From Blasia pusilla (taxonomy: Eukaryota > Marchantiophyta > Marchantiopsida > Blasiales): DNA of 64,000 bases. The position numbers were made by a program, and so were the translations under genes. Below are positions 59,601-64,000 of this stretch, piece by piece. Position 1 is the stretch's first letter. The number at the start of each line of letters is the position of its first letter. Under the pieces are notes generated by a model. That model saw only the letters and a program-made list of their open reading frames with translations, ran no database searches and was not told the origin of the DNA. The stretch lies in contig CM114273.1 in NCBI GenBank assembly GCA_050084515.1, positions 1,860,001-1,924,000 of the forward strand, in the 5' to 3' direction.

Positions 59601-59752
59601 TTTATTACCATGGAATTTCTCTTATCATGATAGTTTTGCTATAAATCCATTTGAGGATTGTATGTTTTTCATGAGAAATATAAACCATCAGTAAAAATTT
59701 TGGATATCTTACTATGAATCATTATACATGATTATGGATTCATGATGTATTC

Positions 59753-60520
59753 ATGTTTCATCATCATTACATTGAATCATTGGAAATAGGATTATTTGAA
59801 GAGGTTATTTTCAAGCACTTGCAATTTTTAACGACCTTAACCTTTTACCTTATGCTAAAAGATAAGTTGAAGATATACTCATTGCCTCATGAAAACAAAA
59901 ATTCTCGTAACAAAGAGGATGGTGGAAAAAAGGATGAGTTCAACAACGTACGAAGTAGGGTAACATTTTCAAGTTGGAAAAAAGGAAGGTGATATTAATC
60001 CTCATCGACGAAGTCTTGATGGCGCACTTGGAACAAAAATCGACAAGGATATTCTTCAAGGGGAGCTCCAGAAGGCGCGCATTAAGTGGTTGGATCATGC
60101 AATTGATGAACTTGACACAAATTTTAGTGAGGAAAGTTTGACGAAGGACTAAGCCTTATTTAATTAATAACGTTGAAAGTCTTAAGGAAATTTTGGCAAA
60201 GAAGAGAAAGTTGGTGAACAAGACATTCTATAAGCTTAAAATTGGAAAGTTGAATCAAATCAAAAAGATGGATTTACACTCTATGATGTGGAGGATTTTT
60301 CTTCAAGAGGAGATAGGAGATAACGAATAGAATTGGAGAGATCTCCACAGTGATAGTCTAAGCGACCAAGGCTTACTTCCTTCCTCAACTTTGGAAGCAT
60401 GGGCCCACATTTTGATTACTAGTGTCGAAAGTACTCTTTTACATTTGAGATTGAATGTCTTCCATCATAAAGTTGAATCTTTCCACAACATTCTATTATT
60501 TTTTATGGAGACGTTCATAG
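59753..60520 (+). pseudogene. Possible continuation of the decayed kinase-like gene
   Basis: Charged, helical translation fragments (EDGGKKDEFNNVRSRVTFSS, then GELQKARIKWLDHAIDELDT at about 60060-60120, then LSDQGLLPSSTLEAWAHILI at 60358-60420) on the same strand, separated by stops and frame changes. They look protein-derived, but I know no family. They could be a C-terminal extension or a separate remnant. Confidence 0.25.
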
Positions 60521-63239
60521 ACCATCAATGAGACTAACATATATGTGAAATATCTTAATTAATCAAAGAATTTTGATTTTTTTAATTTCATGATCACGAG
60601 ATGTATGCGATATCTTAATGTTCATCATAGTATTCCGAGATGCTCACTAGCTATATACTATGGGCCTCACCTCTAAATCTCCCACAACACTAATGTCTTT
60701 GGATGAGGATGTAATAGATGCAATGAGAAAATGAATTCTAGTCATGAATTAAATAGAAAAGAAAAACAAGTTCAAGAATTGAGACACTTATTACGTACAA
60801 CACAACTAACATTAATTAAAAGTATACAACTAGATATGAAGTAAAAATACACAATCAATCCATAAACTTATGTAAAAACTTGGTAGTTGAAAATTTAATC
60901 CTTATCATAATTATTTAAAGTGTCTGAGTTATAACTGAGTGCGCATTTTAGATTTGCAAAAAAAAATGGGAAGACTAATTTAAGTGTTAAAATATTATCA
61001 CATTGCCAAAAACACTTGCTCCACGATAAATGTAGCGCAATAATAAATGACTAGTAATATCCGTGTGTTCAGTTTGTGTATAATACACACAAAGCATGCA
61101 TGTAATTACATGTCATACTCATATGATCAAGAACTAGGATTTGATCTAGTCATGTCTTTAGAGGAAGTTTTGGCATATCATATTATTGTCAACATGGCAC
61201 GTTATCACAAAGAATAATATTTGATGACTAATAATTTGATACTAAGTTTTCGTTAGTTATAAGATGATGGTATTTGGCCTAAAACACTGAATATGAGCAT
61301 AATTGCTAGTGGCTACCAAGACGATTCCTTCTAAATACATGAACTTGTATAAGGTAACATAGCATAAATTGGAAGACCTCTCCTACAAGTTTAATCCAAA
61401 ATCATCATAATGTCAATTCCAATGAACCATATCCCTTAGCATGATTATTGTGAAATGTGTTTTAAGCATGTGGTGTAAACTTTATTTTTCCTATACGCAA
61501 TTTATTTGACTAAAATTGTAATACTACACATTATTATCGGTGATGTATGTGCATGGTACTAATCACTATTTATTATGGGGGGAGACAAAACACAAATGGA
61601 GAGGAATAAATGGCACCTCTCCCATTGGTCCTTCCCCTTATCCCTTCTTCGTCCCTCTCCTCTTTTATCTTGCCTCCCTCCTCAAATCCTTACCCATATC
61701 CATCCCCACCCCAATTTTACTTCCCTTAATTTGTATTCTATAGAATGAAAACAAACAAATTTGCCCTTACCTTTGAGACAGGTAACGTGGGAGAAGAAAG
61801 TAATTAATATATAAAAATAGAGAACACGTGGATACTCTAGATGGTGAGGAAAAAAAACATTGAAGACTTGTAGGGGCCGTAAATATTAATGAAGGAAGCG
61901 AGAGAAAAGAAACTTCCAATATTTGCGGAAATGGGGAAAATTCCTCTATATGGTAAAGGAAGTGAAGTAAACTAGTTACCAATTTCTTAAAAAGACTAAT
62001 AAATTAAAAGAATAAGAATTAAATAACTACCTTTTCTATATAAAATAAATTCATTATTTTCTTCTTAACTAAAACGTAATGCTTTAAAGGATTATTACTC
62101 AATGACGTAATTTTAATGGTATGAATTTTATGAGATGATCTGAAATAATTGAATAAAAAGTTTAAAATTATATAAAGTGAAGCTAGTATCTCATTAATAT
62201 GCTGCATGAACTATTATCATTTCAGTAATGTTTAAAATTGTAAATCTAGTCACTTTTATAGGCTATGAGCTTACTAGTAGTTCCAATTGAATCATGTGAC
62301 ACCATTTTTCTTATCCAAAAAGAAATAGTATTTTCTTGGATTACATATATTAAGAATGGGAGATGATAGAATAGTTTTTAAGGTATCATTCTAAAATAAT
62401 TTAAATAATTTTTTTAGGAAGAAATAATTCAATGTAAATTAGATATATAATAAATCTAACATCCAATTTTTTTTTCTACCATCATTTCATCAATGTTAGA
62501 GGATCATTTAAATTCTAATTCGGCATCACATAATCAAGGACTTCACACCTACCATTTTCCATTGAAGAAAAAACTATCAAAATTTCTCTTCAATTTCTAA
62601 ACACACTTTCTTCTCTTAATTTTTTTTAATCATGCTGATTATGTGTATAGTGGTGTATTATTAAGTACGGGACCATGATATGCAAGGAACTTCCCAACTC
62701 TTCTAAATTTTCTTTTTAAAAGGAAACCGATACACCATATGACCGCAAAAACAACTAGTGTGCAGCCTGTGCCATGTATGGAAGTGTAAGGACTAATCAT
62801 GTTCCACAATTTTTACAACCCCTACATGTATGCTTCGTTTTGTTTTGAGGGCTATTTTGGTTTGTGTGATTGTTACATACCGTGGATGATAATAACACCA
62901 CTCGTGTGACTTAAATTTGTGTCATTAGATTCTTCCGACTCCAACAACCTCCTTTTTGTCCCATGTCCCATCTATCCGTTCCGCTATTCTCTCATATACA
63001 AACTTGTTTGTATATGGGCATTTTTTCTAGTCACACAACTTCATATCCTTATATATCTCCGTTCGTATTTTCTCCTCTCCGTTAGGGTTATCTTAGTATA
63101 TAAACTAGTGGTGGTTTGTATTGTTTCCTATGGTATATCAACAAGGGCATTTTTCTCCACCAAAACTTCTGACTGGTACGAATTGAAAAAAAATTCTTAC
63201 CACCCTTATTGGTGGTGACTTTCAAGTCCTGTAACAAAA
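60521..63239. other. AT-rich intergenic DNA
   Basis: Very AT-rich, with poly-A/T runs and no coding signal or clear repeat boundary visible. Confidence 0.5.
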
Positions 63240-63339
63240 TGCCACCTAGGACGACATAAGACAACAAAGCAACAAAACGAACACTACTATGCCACCTAGG
63301 ACGACATAAGACAACAAAGCAAGAGAACGAACACTACTA
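63240..63339 (+). repeat. Tandem duplication, two units of 50 bp
   Basis: TGCCACCTAGGACGACATAA... occurs at 63240 and again at 63290 with only two or three differences. The array ends immediately before the hairpin at 63347. Confidence 0.85.
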
Positions 63340-63346
63340 TGTTGCT

Positions 63347-63413
63347 TTCAAACGTCGGTTTCCTACCATGTAAGTCCAAAGCAAGCTTACATGGTAGGAT
63401 ACCGACGTTTGAA
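63347..63413. repeat. Near-perfect 28-bp hairpin (small-RNA precursor or MITE candidate)
   Basis: Arms 63347-63374 and 63386-63413 are inverse with a single mismatch (position 14 of the arm) and an 11-nt loop. The stem length would suit a 21-24-nt duplex, but plant miRNA precursors usually have longer bulged stems. The short loop and the adjacent tandem repeat also fit a recent fold-back insertion. Confidence 0.7.
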
Positions 63414-64000
63414 TCTTTTAGGGTTCCATTTAGGGTTCGCAAGCATCGGAAGGAAGGAAGGAAGCAACACCGGGAAAGGATTGCGCTCGAGTGGAGACAG
63501 GGAAATCGAGACGGAATACTGCATTTGGTTGGAGAAGCATTGTTGTGGTATGTTCTTGCTCGTTTTCATCTGTTTCCTCCGCGTGTCCATTGTTCTAGCG
63601 TCAATCAATCGGACGGAGAGGCATATGGAGGTATCTCCGAAATGAATGTATGGACGATCGTTGGGAAATTCGTGTAAACTGAAATTTGTATTTGTAACAT
63701 GAATCCCGCTACCTTGTATGTTGTCCAGATTTCTTAATTGTAGAGATAGAAATGGAAAGAAGAGGTGTGACTGACCAGAACTTTCAGGCTCAGACTTCAT
63801 CCATCCCCTCATTCGCATAGACATAAATGAGATACAGACGGTATTTCTTGTCGTTCTGATGAAGTAGGCATTGTCACAGCCTTACGACTATAGAATCCGC
63901 GTCCTGGTTGGATGGTCCTAGAGTCTAGGATGGTTGTAGAGAGGCGAAGAAGTGAAGAAGTTACTAATGGAGCAATACCAGCAGAGAATGTACGAGAGTT
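63414..64000. other. Window end; no supportable gene
   Basis: Overlapping open frames on both strands (for example plus 63391-63645 and minus 63387-63824), with no family recognised. A GGAAGGAAGGAAG run and higher GC suggest the leader of a gene continuing past the window, but this is not supported by protein evidence. Confidence 0.3.

Noticed and set aside
63391-63824. Overlapping plus and minus frames at the window end as a gene
   Set aside because: Both strands are open by composition. No family match, and the splice context could not be judged without the sequence beyond 64000.

Overview
This is a land-plant nuclear window. All recognisable genes are split by GT-AG introns. Three encode plastid proteins: an ATP-synthase assembly factor, a plastid-specific ribosomal protein and an envelope lipid-transport subunit. 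One encodes an axonemal inner-arm dynein intermediate chain (DNAI7/IC97 type). A dynein chain in a plant points to a lineage with flagellated sperm. With the short introns and AT-rich, repeat-filled intergenic DNA, I infer a bryophyte (perhaps a moss), but the species cannot be read from the sequence. All family names come from recalled knowledge of the families, not from a search.

Layout. 1-4250 is gene-free repeat DNA holding a diverged dispersed repeat and a small inverted-repeat element. 4326-7039 (+) is CGL160. 7040-11329 has no supportable gene. 11330-11629 (-) is PSRP6 (plastid ribosomal protein cL38), with a TGGGCC motif upstream. 11830-15290 is AT-rich and holds a strikingly symmetric fold-back at 12091-12346 and a Helitron-type terminus at 12628. 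15291-21621 (+) holds the dynein intermediate chain, with an unresolved 5' end where a short upstream coding unit abuts it. 21700-32470 is TE-rich, with tandem duplications and eroded coding remnants. 33022-35541 (+) is eIF3j. 37905-40229 (+) is TGD2. 41660-41864 is a 205-bp mini-Helitron. 44848-50959 (+) is an SLC35C2-like nucleotide-sugar/triose-phosphate-type transporter with a 13-nt microexon. About 52649-57150 is a 4.5-kb hAT-type DNA transposon with a broken transposase and candidate 30-bp inverted ends. 58400-59600 is a decayed protein-kinase-like gene. The rest to 64000 is AT-rich, with a near-perfect hairpin at 63347-63413.

The six intact genes share no pathway. They are ordinary housekeeping or plastid genes plus one sperm-flagellum gene, separated by TE-derived DNA. 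I rebuilt five multi-exon genes exon by exon, checking reading phase at each junction. Only the CGL160 exon 6/7 junction and the dynein 5' end remain unresolved. I saw no CRISPR array, rRNA or convincing tRNA. I did not find a clear new biological system. The best candidates for follow-up are the 5' end of the dynein gene, the fold-back at 12 kb, the hairpin at 63.3 kb and the pseudokinase remnant.
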